Part shown: piece after piece, positions 41,883 to 50,603 of the stretch
Layout of the letters: each line of letters opens with the position of its first letter
Numbering within the stretch: the stretch's first letter is position 1
From: CAYWJA01 sp964458485
GTDB lineage: Bacteria > Patescibacteriota > Gracilibacteria > UM-FILTER-43-11
Assembly: GCA_964458485.1 (NCBI GenBank)
Contig: CAYWJA010000002.1
Span: 1-64,000 of the forward strand
Direction: 5' to 3'
DNA: 64,000 bases
Notes under the pieces: generated by a model
Told to the model about the DNA's origin: nothing
Seen by the model: only the letters and a program-made list of their open reading frames with translations
Databases searched by the model: none
Position numbers and translations under genes: made by a program

Positions 41883-42200
41883 TTATGTCGAAGACATCAG
41901 ATGTAGGTGTATATGAAAAATAATCTGTCCGCCCTTTTCACCTACATTAAATTGCAGCTTATATCCATCGAGACTTTTTTCTTTGGCAATTTTTTGTGCA
42001 ACTAAAATCATTTTTCCGACTAAAATTTCATCAGCCTCATCTTCTTTCAAATCCTTGATTGTTGCTATGTGTTTTTTGGGAACAATTAGCATATGGATTT
42101 TTGCCTGTGGGTATTTATCGTTAAATGCAACGATTTCATCATCTTCATAAACGAAATCGCTAGGAATTTCTTTATTTATTATTTGGCAGAATAGGCACAT
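41883..42200 (-). CDS. HIT-family nucleotide hydrolase/transferase
   Basis: 105 residues. MCLFCQIINKEIPSDFVYEDD and FNDKYPQAKIHMLIVPKKHI are typical of HINT-type HIT proteins, and the catalytic HxHxH triad is FHIHLHLM. Such enzymes hydrolyse AMP conjugates; the natural substrate is not known. The protein ends soon after the triad, slightly shorter than usual (family about 110-140), with its stop next to repeat DNA. Confidence 0.92.
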   Translation of the reverse strand: MCLFCQIINKEIPSDFVYEDDEIVAFNDKYPQAKIHMLIVPKKHIATIKDLKEDEADEILVGKMILVAQKIAKEKSLDGYKLQFNVGEKGGQIIFHIHLHLMSST

Positions 42201-42233
42201 ATCTATTAGTTTTTAATTTATAATTTTCCTTTT

Positions 42234-42309
42234 GTCATCTCGACTACAATGGAGAGATCCCTTCGCATATCAGTTTAGCCAAGGGATTTCTCCACAGGGT
42301 CGAAATGAC
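42234..42309. repeat. REP-like long hairpin (GTCATCTCGAC type)
   Basis: GTCATCTCGAC...GTCGAAATGAC ends and inner TGGAGAGATCCCTT / AAGGGATTTCTCCA arms, nearly perfectly paired over about 30 bp. Confidence 0.75.
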
Positions 42310-42316
42310 AAAGGTA

Positions 42317-42982
42317 TTAAATTGAACCTGGTTTTATAACATTAGATCCACTTGTCCTCCGGTTCTTCCTTATCTGTTCAATTATCCGTTCAATATTCTC
42401 AAAAGGCTGATTTCCGATCAAACGATACTCATTAATTATAATAGATGGCCAAATGGTTATTTTTTTTTCTAGTACATACTGTAAATCTTTTTCTATGTTT
42501 ATTTTATGTACCTCCTCCTTTATGCATTCATCAATTGCCTTTGCTTTTAGCTCTAATTCTTTTGCAAACTGAAAAAATGATTTTTTATTTAATTCTTTTT
42601 TATTTTTATGCATTTTAAAATGCATATCCCAGAATTTTCCTTGGTCCGATGCGCATTTTAAACTCAATGCAGATTTATAATAAAGTTCATTTGTAGTATC
42701 CGGAATATAATAAAGCCTCAACTCAATATCATCTGCCTCTTTTGCAAGATTTTTTATTTTAGGTAGTGTATTGAATGTAAACTCCGTACATTTCTTACAT
42801 GTAAAATTTTCAAAAATTTCAATTTTTATTGATGTGGATACATTTGTTTTATCTTCTTTTAGTATACTTTTAAAATTTGGAATATTAGGATTATCGACAA
42901 CCTCAACTGATTGATTGTTATATCCAATTAGCACCATGAATGCCAAGATAACACTGATGAATGATGAAGAGTATAATTTCAT
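42317..42982 (-). CDS. DsbA/BdbD-like thiol oxidoreductase
   Basis: 221 residues. A signal-anchor (SSFISVILAFMVLIGY) precedes a thioredoxin fold with an inserted helical domain. The active site is FENFTCKKCTEF (CKKC) and the cis-Pro loop is ITIWPSIIINEYRLIG. This layout is that of DsbA-like proteins that oxidise or isomerise disulfides outside the membrane, fitting the Cys-rich pilW-like protein encoded nearby (inference). Start overlaps the GHMP gene by 4 bp (42979-42982), indicating translational coupling. Confidence 0.9.
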   Translation of the reverse strand: MKLYSSSFISVILAFMVLIGYNNQSVEVVDNPNIPNFKSILKEDKTNVSTSIKIEIFENFTCKKCTEFTFNTLPKIKNLAKEADDIELRLYYIPDTTNELYYKSALSLKCASDQGKFWDMHFKMHKNKKELNKKSFFQFAKELELKAKAIDECIKEEVHKINIEKDLQYVLEKKITIWPSIIINEYRLIGNQPFENIERIIEQIRKNRRTSGSNVIKPGSI

Positions 42983-43665
42983 ATGGTTATATTATCACAA
43001 GTTTTACCAATCCAAATAAAATCTATTTTATTTTTGATAATTTTTTTTATTTGCTTAATATCAATAGCTTCCTCTGAGTATCCAACTATAACAGATCCTA
43101 TATCATTTAATCCAACTTGTTTTAAATTAAATTTATTTAATGTTTTTATTATCTCTGTTATATCTGGAAAATGTCTCATGACAGTTGTCTTAGATTTGGT
43201 CCAATCTTTATTAATTTTAATATATTTAGGCCGTACTAAAATTATCTTTCCTTTATCAAATTTATTAGCTTTGAAGTAAAATTTTAAAATTTTTGTCAGT
43301 ATAGGATCAATAGATTTAACAATTTTTAATAATTCTTTTTGTCCTAAATTAAATTTCCATAATTTATTTAGCCCAATTAGCACACTCGCTGCATTGCTAA
43401 CTTGAGAATTTAATCCACTAAATGTTGGAACATTTTTTTGAATATTTATAGTAACTCCGAATTTGTTTGGTCTCATTTTTTGCAGGGCTGATGCAATTTT
43501 GTAAACAGAATTGTTGTCATTTGTAGGAATTTTATAACCTTTAGTTTTATTAATTTGAATTTTACGTTCATTTATTTTTTTAAGTTCAATAATGTCGTAT
43601 AAATTTACGGGTATTATTTTATCGCCTAATTGTATCAGGGTGGGGGATTTTATTATCACATTCAT
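42979..43665 (-). CDS. Divergent IspE-like GHMP kinase-fold protein
   Basis: 228 residues from MNVIIKSPTL. Segments align with 4-diphosphocytidyl-methylerythritol kinase: DIIELKKINE, NDNNSVYKIASALQK and FGVTINIQKNVPTFSGLNSQVSNAASVLIGLNKLW, the last in the place of the GxGLGGGSSxAA ATP-binding loop. That loop is degenerate here (SGLNSQVSNAA), and the N-terminal KINL motif is replaced by SPTLIQL. It may be a weakened or repurposed IspE, or inactive. It precedes the DsbA-like gene with a 4-bp overlap. The frame opens earlier at 43698 through a TTGTTTCC/GGTAACC repeat. Confidence 0.65.
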   Translation of the reverse strand: MNVIIKSPTLIQLGDKIIPVNLYDIIELKKINERKIQINKTKGYKIPTNDNNSVYKIASALQKMRPNKFGVTINIQKNVPTFSGLNSQVSNAASVLIGLNKLWKFNLGQKELLKIVKSIDPILTKILKFYFKANKFDKGKIILVRPKYIKINKDWTKSKTTVMRHFPDITEIIKTLNKFNLKQVGLNDIGSVIVGYSEEAIDIKQIKKIIKNKIDFIWIGKTCDNITI

Positions 43666-43710
43666 ATTGTAACCAAATTGTTTCCAAATGGTAACCAAAT
43701 TGTTTCTGTA
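43666..43710. repeat. TTGTTTCCA/GGTAACC word repeat before a start codon
   Basis: ATTGTAACCAAATTGTTTCC and AATGGTAACCAAATTGTTTC directly upstream of the ATG at 43665. It shares words with 35984-36072. Confidence 0.6.
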
Positions 43711-43827
43711 ACAAATTTATAGTAATGGTGTATAAAAATATGTAACTTAATCATTAATTTTGAATAAGATGAAAACAAATAGACTAAAAGTCAGACATTA
43801 TGCTAAAATAATTTTGCTCGTTTTTTG

Positions 43828-43856
43828 TTGATAAAATTATAAAAAAATGATATAAT
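43828..43856 (+). promoter_or_regulatory. Promoter giving a probably leaderless mRNA
   Basis: TTGATA (43828-43833), a 17-bp spacer and TATAAT (43851-43856) with TG before it; the ATG begins 7 bp after the -10. Confidence 0.75.
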
Positions 43857-43862
43857 TATACG

Positions 43863-44423
43863 ATGGCTAAGTTGAATAAAAATACAGAGGCCAAACAACC
43901 AAAAAAGACCGTTACTAAATCGGTTGAGGATCTTATAAATAAAAAAAAGTCTGAAAAAGAATCTGGGGCATCTGAATCTGCTGCGGCAAAAATGCAAGAT
44001 ACAAAGGAGGATGTTGATGTTATTGTTGGAATGGAAAAGCCTAGTGAAAAGATATCTGAGAGGGCAGGAGAGAAAGGTGAGGGCAAGGGTTCTTCTGGTG
44101 CACAGGCTAAACAATCAGATGATGATCAAACTGCTCAGGTTCAGATAAAGCAATATGATTTCCCTTCAGATGCAGTTATGATAAAGAAGATCCGTACTGC
44201 AATTAATACACAAATCAAAGAAGAATGGAAAAAGGCTGCAAAATATCAAGGTAAATTAAGTAATGGCAGTGCGGCGAAATATACCAAGGCAATTGCCAAA
44301 ATACGTGCTTTAAAACAGATACTTTCCACTTTATTTACATCGGCAGCAGGATTTTTAAAGGAAATGTACACTAAATATTTTATGCCGAATGGGAAGAGGA
44401 GGAGGGTGGAGGATGTTACCTAG
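43863..44423 (+). CDS. Hypothetical basic/acidic low-complexity protein (186 aa)
   Basis: Residues 1-95 are a disordered-looking mix of Lys, Glu, Ser and Ala (AKQPKKTVTKSVEDLINKKK, SEKISERAGEKGEGKG). Residues 100-186 form a helical region (FPSDAVMIKKIRTAINTQIKEEWKKAAK) ending in NGKRRRVEDVT. No signal peptide, no membrane helix and no recognised family. The promoter is one of the best in the window, and the expected start site coincides with the ATG. It converges with the giant gene at 44563 across a word hairpin. Confidence 0.65.
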   Translation: MAKLNKNTEAKQPKKTVTKSVEDLINKKKSEKESGASESAAAKMQDTKEDVDVIVGMEKPSEKISERAGEKGEGKGSSGAQAKQSDDDQTAQVQIKQYDFPSDAVMIKKIRTAINTQIKEEWKKAAKYQGKLSNGSAAKYTKAIAKIRALKQILSTLFTSAAGFLKEMYTKYFMPNGKRRRVEDVT

Positions 44424-44427
44424 TAAG

Positions 44428-44552
44428 ACCTCCAAACGTCCAGATGTTCAAACTTACAAACACTAGCTAATTAATTAAAATAAGGTTTGTTAGTTTGTCA
44501 TGTTTGTGATTTGGTATTTGTTTGTACGTTTGGCAATTTGGAAGTCTGGATT
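44428..44552. repeat. TTTGG/CCAAA-type word hairpin (gene-free form of 711-1233)
   Basis: Left arm CTCCAAACGTCCAGATG, right arm GTACGTTTGGCAATTTGG and GAAGTCTGGA, with CTAGCTAATTAATT in the loop. It lies between two convergent genes. Confidence 0.75.
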
Positions 44553-44562
44553 TCTTATAAAA

Positions 44563-47500
44563 TTAATTTGCAACACGACTATATTCCCCCACATACCATC
44601 CATTCAACACATCAACCAGTTTTTTATGAGTAATCCCAATTTTATTCATAAACTGCATCCAATTACCTTTTCTGTCACCATCTATTAATGTGGTATCAAT
44701 TTTAAACCATCCTGCTCGGTCAAAATCAATATCCATTCCATCGACTTGGAACGGGCGATCTGCACCACCTTCCCATTTACCTTCTTTTACAATTTTTTTG
44801 GTAAAGTTGAGAACATTAGACAGGGTAATAGCTTGTTCGAATGTTAAGCTGGTTGCATAATTTTTTTCTAAATTCCATTTATCGCCAGATTTTTTAATAA
44901 CTGTTTTTTCTGATGTGTCGGTACGCTTTACTTCAATTGTATTTTTATCTATTACTTTGTGGTCTAGCTTAGACCAACCAGCAGAATTACCTAGCCTTTC
45001 TATTTCTTTACTATATTCCTTTGTTATATCTCCACCTTCTTCAAACTTTTTAGTTTTAAATGAGGTTGGGTTTGCTGCAATGTGGCTAATTTTTTTACCT
45101 TTTGTATTATATTTATTTACTCCTTCGTTATAGCTTGCCTGGAGCAATATCGCCATACCTTCAACTTGATATGTATATTCATATGCATTTACAAAGATTG
45201 TATCTTGCCTATGCTCTAAAACATAATTTGCACATATATAAAGTTTTTTGATAATTTTTTCTACACTACTATATGTTAGTTTAGATTCATTTGTACCATG
45301 GTCAAATTCATAATTAGCCAGTTGTACACACCATTCATCTCCGTCCCAATAAACTCCATGAAAGTTAGCCTTTTCTTCACTGAAGAATTGTTTTAGATCT
45401 TCTTCCTTCTGATTCCCTGAATATCCAAAGTATTGTGCTAATTTATACATTGCATATACCCCAGGACTCTTTTCAACATTCGCCTTTTCAAATTCTTTGT
45501 ATTTACCCATACCTTTGGCTGATAGGCTTTCTAAATGCTTACTTATTTCAGCAAAGCTCATTTGTTTTTTAAAGAATTCAGGATTTTGTGTTGCTATTGT
45601 CATATTTACATTTCTTGCGCTTTGCAAATACATCCTTATTAATTGTGTGTGACTTTCCATTAATTTGATTTCATTCGGTGCTGCTTTTTTCTGGCCAATT
45701 AAAATACCCATTTGCACATATAGCATTAACAAATAAGAAGTTTCCATTTTTTCTAAATTACCACGAATATCAGGTTTGATAGATTCAATCATTTGTTTTT
45801 TATACATTTTAACTATTTGTGATGCTGAAAAAGGTCTTTTTGCTTTTGGATTTTTGTTAGTTCCTGTTATGTCGAATTTATCTTCCATAAGATTAAACTT
45901 TCCTATGGCAAATTCCGTTTCACCTTCTTTTTTTAACCCATCCCTTGTAGTCATTATTTGGTTAAACATGCAGGCGCTTGCGATAAATGTTTTGGCTGAA
46001 TCATAATTTCCAATCAATCCAGCTCCTTCATTCTTAAAATAATATTCATGATATTTTGTATATGATTTATCTATTTCAGATTCCAGTTTTTTTGTTTTGT
46101 CTGCACCAGATAATTCATCTGAATATAAAGTTTGCAGTAGTGCGGGATTACTTTGGATAGCAACAAGGGTTTTATAAATTTTGTGCATTGTTTTTTTCTT
46201 TGTGGCTATACCTTTTTCTATTCTGCTTTCAAAATTTACACTTAACCACGCATCACCAAGTGAAACTGATCTCAAGGTGCCAAACCATTGATGTATCAAA
46301 TCATCATATTGATGTTTTTGCGCCCATTCAGCAGATTGTAGATTACCTTCTTTTACAGTTTCATAAACGGTTTCACCTGCATACATAAGTGGTATTAATG
46401 GAACAGCAGCCTTACTGGCAACTCCAGCGACGACACTTTTTGATCCAAGTAAAACAGCTAATCCTGCTGCATCAGCTGTGCCGTTGAACGCCCACATGGC
46501 AGCATTGGTTCCTTCTATACCTGCACGACCTTCAATGTCTGTAGTAAAGGCTTCATATGCACTTGTGCCAACCTTATAAATACTAACTCCAACTCCAACT
46601 GCAGATCCTATTATTCCTAATACCTTAAGAGCTTTAGCAACTTTACTGGTTTTGCCCACTGCTTCAACGGCTTCGGTAGCATCAGTAACTTCTCTTACAG
46701 GAATTTCAATGAAACCACCTTCTGCTTGTGCTAATTTTGCAGCACTTTTAGGGCGCCTAAGCCCTTCAATTAATCCAAGTAGGTATTTTTTTGCCTTTTG
46801 TAATTTGCCTACCTTTGCTGCATCTGTTGCTGTGGATGCAGTACCTGCATGCTTTGATGCTTTTGATAAGCCTTTTTCTACCACTCCAAGTCTTGACTTA
46901 AGTCTTGTTATTGCTGCGGAGTTATCTACTGCCTTAAAGGGCGCTCTTGCAAAACCAGCTCCATCTTTTGCTTTAGTAAATTTTACAGGTTTAGCACCTT
47001 TTAATTTTGATATTAATTTTCTCAGTGATTTTCTGGCTTTTTGAAATAACGTTAACTCCTTCTTTGCTTTCGCGGCTTGAGCAGGAGTTGTTGCATTTTT
47101 TACTTTTTGTGATGCCCTGGTTACCCCTTTCTCTACTTCATCTAATTCAGAAGTTGCACTATCAAGCATCTTGTCTGCATCACGTCCGGTTAGTCTTAAA
47201 ATTCCATTTTTAATTCTAGAAAGAACACCTGGCCTTGCGGGAATATCAACACTTTCAACCGCCTTTTTGAATCCTGCTAAGCCTTCATCAAATGCTTCTA
47301 TAACCTTAGGGTGTTCCAACACACTTGGGTTTTCCAGTATTCTTTTTAATAACCCTTTATCCTGACTAAGTATGCGAGCTAAATGCTTGGCTTCGTCTGC
47401 CCTACTCATTACTAATAATTGTGTTAATTTGTGAGTATCATCGTCAAGAATTAATAATAATTGTCTGTTGTGCCTGCATAAATCAAGAAGTTCATCAGTC

Positions 47501-49815
47501 ACATCAATGCCCTGCATACCTTTAAATATATCTGACTCTTTGGTTAATTTAATCCAATCACCTTTTCCTAAATCCCAGCCCAGTTTTTTAAAAAGTACAT
47601 CAACTTTTTCTTCAACGTCTTGGTAGCGCTTAGCATAACTTGTGTAATAATCTACTTTTCCGGCCTTTACGCCAGCGAGATGCCTCATTTCATCTTTCCC
47701 CTTTCTCATGACGATTTGAAAATCCTGCAATTTAGCCATTAAGCCTTTATCAATTGCAACTGTGCCAGCTTCCACTTTTGATGCTAAGGATTGAATATTA
47801 AACCATTTGCTTACTCTTGGTGTTACGCTTAAATCCTCCAATACCCCAAGAACTCTTCTGTTATATGCAGATTGAAGGCTTCTAATTGGTTTTAATTTAC
47901 CTGTGTATAAATCTATTCCTCCAAAAATTCCTTTAATGGCATATTTGGGCCAAATAACAGCGCCTTTAACAGCGCCTTTAATTCCACCTCCCAATCCTCC
48001 CTTCAGTGCAGCCACAGTAAGACCATGTTTAAGATTTGTTGCAATTCCTGCAACGCTACCAAGTGGTGCTCCTACGGCTGCCCCAAAAGCACCCACCTTT
48101 AAATATCCACCAAGGGCTTGCATGGCAGTGCTATCACTGCCCCAGGCTGTGTCGGCAATTCTATCTACAACATTGTAAGCAACCTTGGATTCTACCCATA
48201 AAATAGGAATTCCGTTTTTTAACATCCATACACCAGCATCTTTTCCCTTATCAATAACCCAGGTAATTCCCAACCTTGCACTACTTTCAGTAAAATCAGT
48301 AAGAAATTTTTCATCTTTTAATAATTCTTCCCTGTCTCCTGTGGCAAGCTGAAATAATAATGATTTTAATTTTTTTGCATGCGGATTGTCTTTGTTTGCC
48401 TGCTCTACAGCCTTTTCATTAATGTATTTTTTCGGATCGGCTATTAACATATCCATAACCTGCTCCACTGTTTTACCTTCAAATTCTGAGAACTTACCTT
48501 TATTTTTTAACATTGTAGTAAAAAATACAGGCAAATCTCCTACACCCCAACTAAGCAAAGCATCCAGATCTCCTTTGCCTATTTTTTTCTTGTCATATTT
48601 TTGATAAATTTTAGCAGCCAAAGATACAAGATCATCAGATCCCTCCTCATATTTTTGTAGAAAATTTTCATAGGGCTGATCTGCTATTTTTGCAAAAAGT
48701 AGTGGTTTAACATTTAAATCCGGATTTATTGCTTTTATGAAATTTCTATAACTTATATATTTTTCCCTTTTGTTTTCAATATTCTCTTTTAATTGTTGTA
48801 CTTTTTCCTTAGCTTTTGTGACCATGTCTGTTTTTGCCTGTTTTAATTCATGCAGGCTTACATATCCATCATCCTTAAGCGCTTGTTTAATTTTTGGAGG
48901 AATTGGCTTATCGCCAAAAATAGCTTTTACCTTTGCAGCGTCTAGAAGTTTACCTTCCTTAATTTGTTTAGCCATATCTTCCAGTTCTTTCGGTACAATT
49001 CCTTTCTTGAGTTGCTCTGCTATTTTATCGAATTTTTTTCCTCCAAGTTTTATTCCCCATTTTTCATAAAGAAGTGCCATTAATTTATGCCTGCCATAAA
49101 ATAAACCTACGCCGCCTAGAGCCAATCCAACTAATATATTTGTTGGTGAAAATATTTCGCTTATTGTACTTTTAGCCTTTAATTTCGCATTACTTATACT
49201 TCTGCCAACCATCCATTTGATCAGCTTGAAGCCTAGATAAATACCAGCTGCCCCTGCCATTGTATAGGCTAAAGTTTGTAGGGGTTTTTTCCTTAGATGT
49301 TTTAAATATCCTTTCCCATAGCCCTTTAGTTTATTGCCAAAACTTTCTGTTGCATCAGTGGCAGACTTTGTTATTCCGTGCCATTCATTTTTAATTTTTC
49401 TAGTTGTTGCACCACCTTCACCTAAAAGCCTTTGTGCTGTATCAAGCGAAGTTTTTTCCCCCAAAGTTAGAGTAATGCCATATACGCTTGCAAGTTTAGC
49501 CAAGTTTTCCAGTCGAATTTTTGTTAAATCAGTTTTTTCATTTTTCCCTTTCAGTTTTACAAGTATACCTGTTAATTGTGTCTGTAAATAATGCAATGCC
49601 TCTCTTTGCTTTAATGGTGATTCTGACCCTTTAAGTTCCGTAAGCTTTTCAGTATATTTTAAATTTTTATCAGCAAGCGGCAGTTTTGCTACAGCCCCCT
49701 CAAGAATCCTCGCGCTTAGCGATTTTTCTTTTCTCTCAGGAGATTTTTGATGTCTTTCTCTTTGAGGTATTGCTGACCCACCTCCTGAACCTGTTTGTTG
49801 ATTTTGGTTTGACAT
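44563..49815 (-). CDS. Giant hypothetical protein (1750 aa)
   Basis: Single uninterrupted frame. The N-terminal 60 residues are polar and Gln/Gly/Ser-rich. Hydrophobic stretches at about 183-207 (TLAYTMAGAAGIYLGFKLIKWM) and 228-246 (ILVGLALGGVGLFYG) look like a membrane pair; further Ala/Gly-rich ones occur near 600-650 and 1090-1150 (IIGSAVGVGVSIY, VVAGVASKAAVPLIPLMYAG). Between these are long Lys/Glu-rich helical regions, including two related copies around 925-950 and 1005-1030 of an EVEKGVTRASQKVKNATTPA-type repeat. The last 500 residues are helical and hydrophilic. I recognise no family. It starts 1 bp after the 91-residue protein and shares its promoter. Confidence 0.7.
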   Translation of the reverse strand: MSNQNQQTGSGGGSAIPQRERHQKSPERKEKSLSARILEGAVAKLPLADKNLKYTEKLTELKGSESPLKQREALHYLQTQLTGILVKLKGKNEKTDLTKIRLENLAKLASVYGITLTLGEKTSLDTAQRLLGEGGATTRKIKNEWHGITKSATDATESFGNKLKGYGKGYLKHLRKKPLQTLAYTMAGAAGIYLGFKLIKWMVGRSISNAKLKAKSTISEIFSPTNILVGLALGGVGLFYGRHKLMALLYEKWGIKLGGKKFDKIAEQLKKGIVPKELEDMAKQIKEGKLLDAAKVKAIFGDKPIPPKIKQALKDDGYVSLHELKQAKTDMVTKAKEKVQQLKENIENKREKYISYRNFIKAINPDLNVKPLLFAKIADQPYENFLQKYEEGSDDLVSLAAKIYQKYDKKKIGKGDLDALLSWGVGDLPVFFTTMLKNKGKFSEFEGKTVEQVMDMLIADPKKYINEKAVEQANKDNPHAKKLKSLLFQLATGDREELLKDEKFLTDFTESSARLGITWVIDKGKDAGVWMLKNGIPILWVESKVAYNVVDRIADTAWGSDSTAMQALGGYLKVGAFGAAVGAPLGSVAGIATNLKHGLTVAALKGGLGGGIKGAVKGAVIWPKYAIKGIFGGIDLYTGKLKPIRSLQSAYNRRVLGVLEDLSVTPRVSKWFNIQSLASKVEAGTVAIDKGLMAKLQDFQIVMRKGKDEMRHLAGVKAGKVDYYTSYAKRYQDVEEKVDVLFKKLGWDLGKGDWIKLTKESDIFKGMQGIDVTDELLDLCRHNRQLLLILDDDTHKLTQLLVMSRADEAKHLARILSQDKGLLKRILENPSVLEHPKVIEAFDEGLAGFKKAVESVDIPARPGVLSRIKNGILRLTGRDADKMLDSATSELDEVEKGVTRASQKVKNATTPAQAAKAKKELTLFQKARKSLRKLISKLKGAKPVKFTKAKDGAGFARAPFKAVDNSAAITRLKSRLGVVEKGLSKASKHAGTASTATDAAKVGKLQKAKKYLLGLIEGLRRPKSAAKLAQAEGGFIEIPVREVTDATEAVEAVGKTSKVAKALKVLGIIGSAVGVGVSIYKVGTSAYEAFTTDIEGRAGIEGTNAAMWAFNGTADAAGLAVLLGSKSVVAGVASKAAVPLIPLMYAGETVYETVKEGNLQSAEWAQKHQYDDLIHQWFGTLRSVSLGDAWLSVNFESRIEKGIATKKKTMHKIYKTLVAIQSNPALLQTLYSDELSGADKTKKLESEIDKSYTKYHEYYFKNEGAGLIGNYDSAKTFIASACMFNQIMTTRDGLKKEGETEFAIGKFNLMEDKFDITGTNKNPKAKRPFSASQIVKMYKKQMIESIKPDIRGNLEKMETSYLLMLYVQMGILIGQKKAAPNEIKLMESHTQLIRMYLQSARNVNMTIATQNPEFFKKQMSFAEISKHLESLSAKGMGKYKEFEKANVEKSPGVYAMYKLAQYFGYSGNQKEEDLKQFFSEEKANFHGVYWDGDEWCVQLANYEFDHGTNESKLTYSSVEKIIKKLYICANYVLEHRQDTIFVNAYEYTYQVEGMAILLQASYNEGVNKYNTKGKKISHIAANPTSFKTKKFEEGGDITKEYSKEIERLGNSAGWSKLDHKVIDKNTIEVKRTDTSEKTVIKKSGDKWNLEKNYATSLTFEQAITLSNVLNFTKKIVKEGKWEGGADRPFQVDGMDIDFDRAGWFKIDTTLIDGDRKGNWMQFMNKIGITHKKLVDVLNGWYVGEYSRVAN

Positions 49816-49816
49816 A

Positions 49817-50092
49817 TTATTCCTCTTCTTCTTTTATTGGTTTTGGCTTTGCTCTTTCAAGCGCCTGTTTTGTTTTGAAATGTTTTAAATCTTCATCCAG
49901 AATAATTCTTTGGGCTTCTAAAATTTGGTTTGTTGTTAATATATGACCCAACAATTCCCAGTGCCTTTTTTCTTTTTTGGTTAAAAATTTAGATCTTTTT
50001 ATAGCTTTTTTATATTTTGTCATTTCTTTTTTTCGCCTGTCGCTTGCATCGTATATGCCTGGATTTGTGATTTGATGGGTTGTTATTCGCAT
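49817..50092 (-). CDS. Small helical hypothetical protein (91 aa)
   Basis: A Lys-rich N-terminus is followed by FLTKKEKRHWELLGHILTTN QILEAQRIILDEDLKHF (written in two parts), a helix-turn-helix-like pattern that matches ESMNNEERQYWIDVLPIMTD DQMENLQNILDNEKKQI in the protein at 53441. The shared features are Glu-x-Lys/Arg-x-x-Trp, a Leu/Met-Thr turn and Q-x-x-x-x-x-x-Ile-Leu. It ends in Lys/Glu-rich low complexity. It is the first gene of the operon with the 1750-residue protein, so it probably works with it. Function unknown. Confidence 0.65.
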   Translation of the reverse strand: MRITTHQITNPGIYDASDRRKKEMTKYKKAIKRSKFLTKKEKRHWELLGHILTTNQILEAQRIILDEDLKHFKTKQALERAKPKPIKEEEE

Positions 50093-50124
50093 TTTATTGG
50101 CTAAAGAATACTAAATATCAAATT

Positions 50125-50160
50125 TGATTCTGAACTCAGAAATCTGAACTCAGAAATATC
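50125..50160. repeat. CTGAACTCAGAAAT word repeat in a 5' leader
   Basis: Two copies of TCTGAACTCAGAAAT between the promoter and the ATG at 50092. Confidence 0.55.
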
Positions 50161-50165
50161 TTTAT

Positions 50166-50194
50166 ATTATATCATATCTCCCCTCTGAAAACAA
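50166..50194 (-). promoter_or_regulatory. Promoter of the giant-protein operon
   Basis: Minus strand TTGTTT (50189-50194), a 17-bp spacer and TATAAT (50166-50171), TG-extended. It is back to back with the plus-strand promoter at 50202-50230. Confidence 0.65.
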
Positions 50195-50201
50195 GTATGA
50201 T

Positions 50202-50230
50202 TTGCATATAAATAAAAAACGTGTTATAAA
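50202..50230 (+). promoter_or_regulatory. Promoter of the gene at 50241
   Basis: TTGCAT (50202-50207), a 17-bp spacer and TATAAA (50225-50230), TG-extended. A possible upstream TTG start of the gene coincides with this -35, so the real start must be further down. Confidence 0.7.
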
Positions 50231-50240
50231 ATTTACTGGT

Positions 50241-50603
50241 ATGAAAAATGAAATGTCTAAAAATACATTAGATTCAGATGACCCAATTGTTAAGCTTGTT
50301 GAATGTAGAGCAAGGGAAATAGGGGAATTTGAGGAGCCAGAAGATTATATCTATAGCCCCGTTCCAAACCCATTATTGGATCCTGCTGTACGCATGCTCA
50401 TGAGGCCTGCGCGTCATAATGCAAATGTTTTGTCGAGAATGGAGCTAAAAGGTGAAGTTGGACCAGGTATATTTGAGAATATAATTACTCTTGTTAGAGA
50501 AAAGCTTGCTCTAAATCCTGCAAGAGAAGAAGATATAGATATAAAGGTGCCTAGTACTAGTTTACGTGAGCGAATTGCTGCAACTTTCTCTTTTTTATTT
50601 TAG
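50241..50603 (+). CDS. Hypothetical protein (120 aa)
   Basis: Starts MKNEMSKNTLDSDDPIVK, placed by the promoter that ends at 50230 (the mRNA would begin about 4 nt before the ATG). A soluble, acidic N-terminal half contains EEPEDYIYSPVPNPLLDPAVRML. The C-terminal half is helical (PGIFENIITLVREKL) and ends in a hydrophobic ERIAATFSFLF. No recognised family. The stop overlaps the end of the convergent valS by 4 bp. Confidence 0.6.
   Translation: MKNEMSKNTLDSDDPIVKLVECRAREIGEFEEPEDYIYSPVPNPLLDPAVRMLMRPARHNANVLSRMELKGEVGPGIFENIITLVREKLALNPAREEDIDIKVPSTSLRERIAATFSFLF

Noticed and set aside
42979..43665. GHMP gene as the missing homoserine kinase ThrB
   Set aside because: The visible motif (SNAASVLIGLNKLW after a degraded loop) is IspE-like and not ThrB-like, and it lies 19 kb from the threonine operon.
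50202..50240. TTG start of the hypothetical gene at 50202
   Set aside because: The TTG is part of a -35 box (TTGCAT) of a well-spaced promoter whose -10 ends at 50230, so translation must begin downstream, at 50241.
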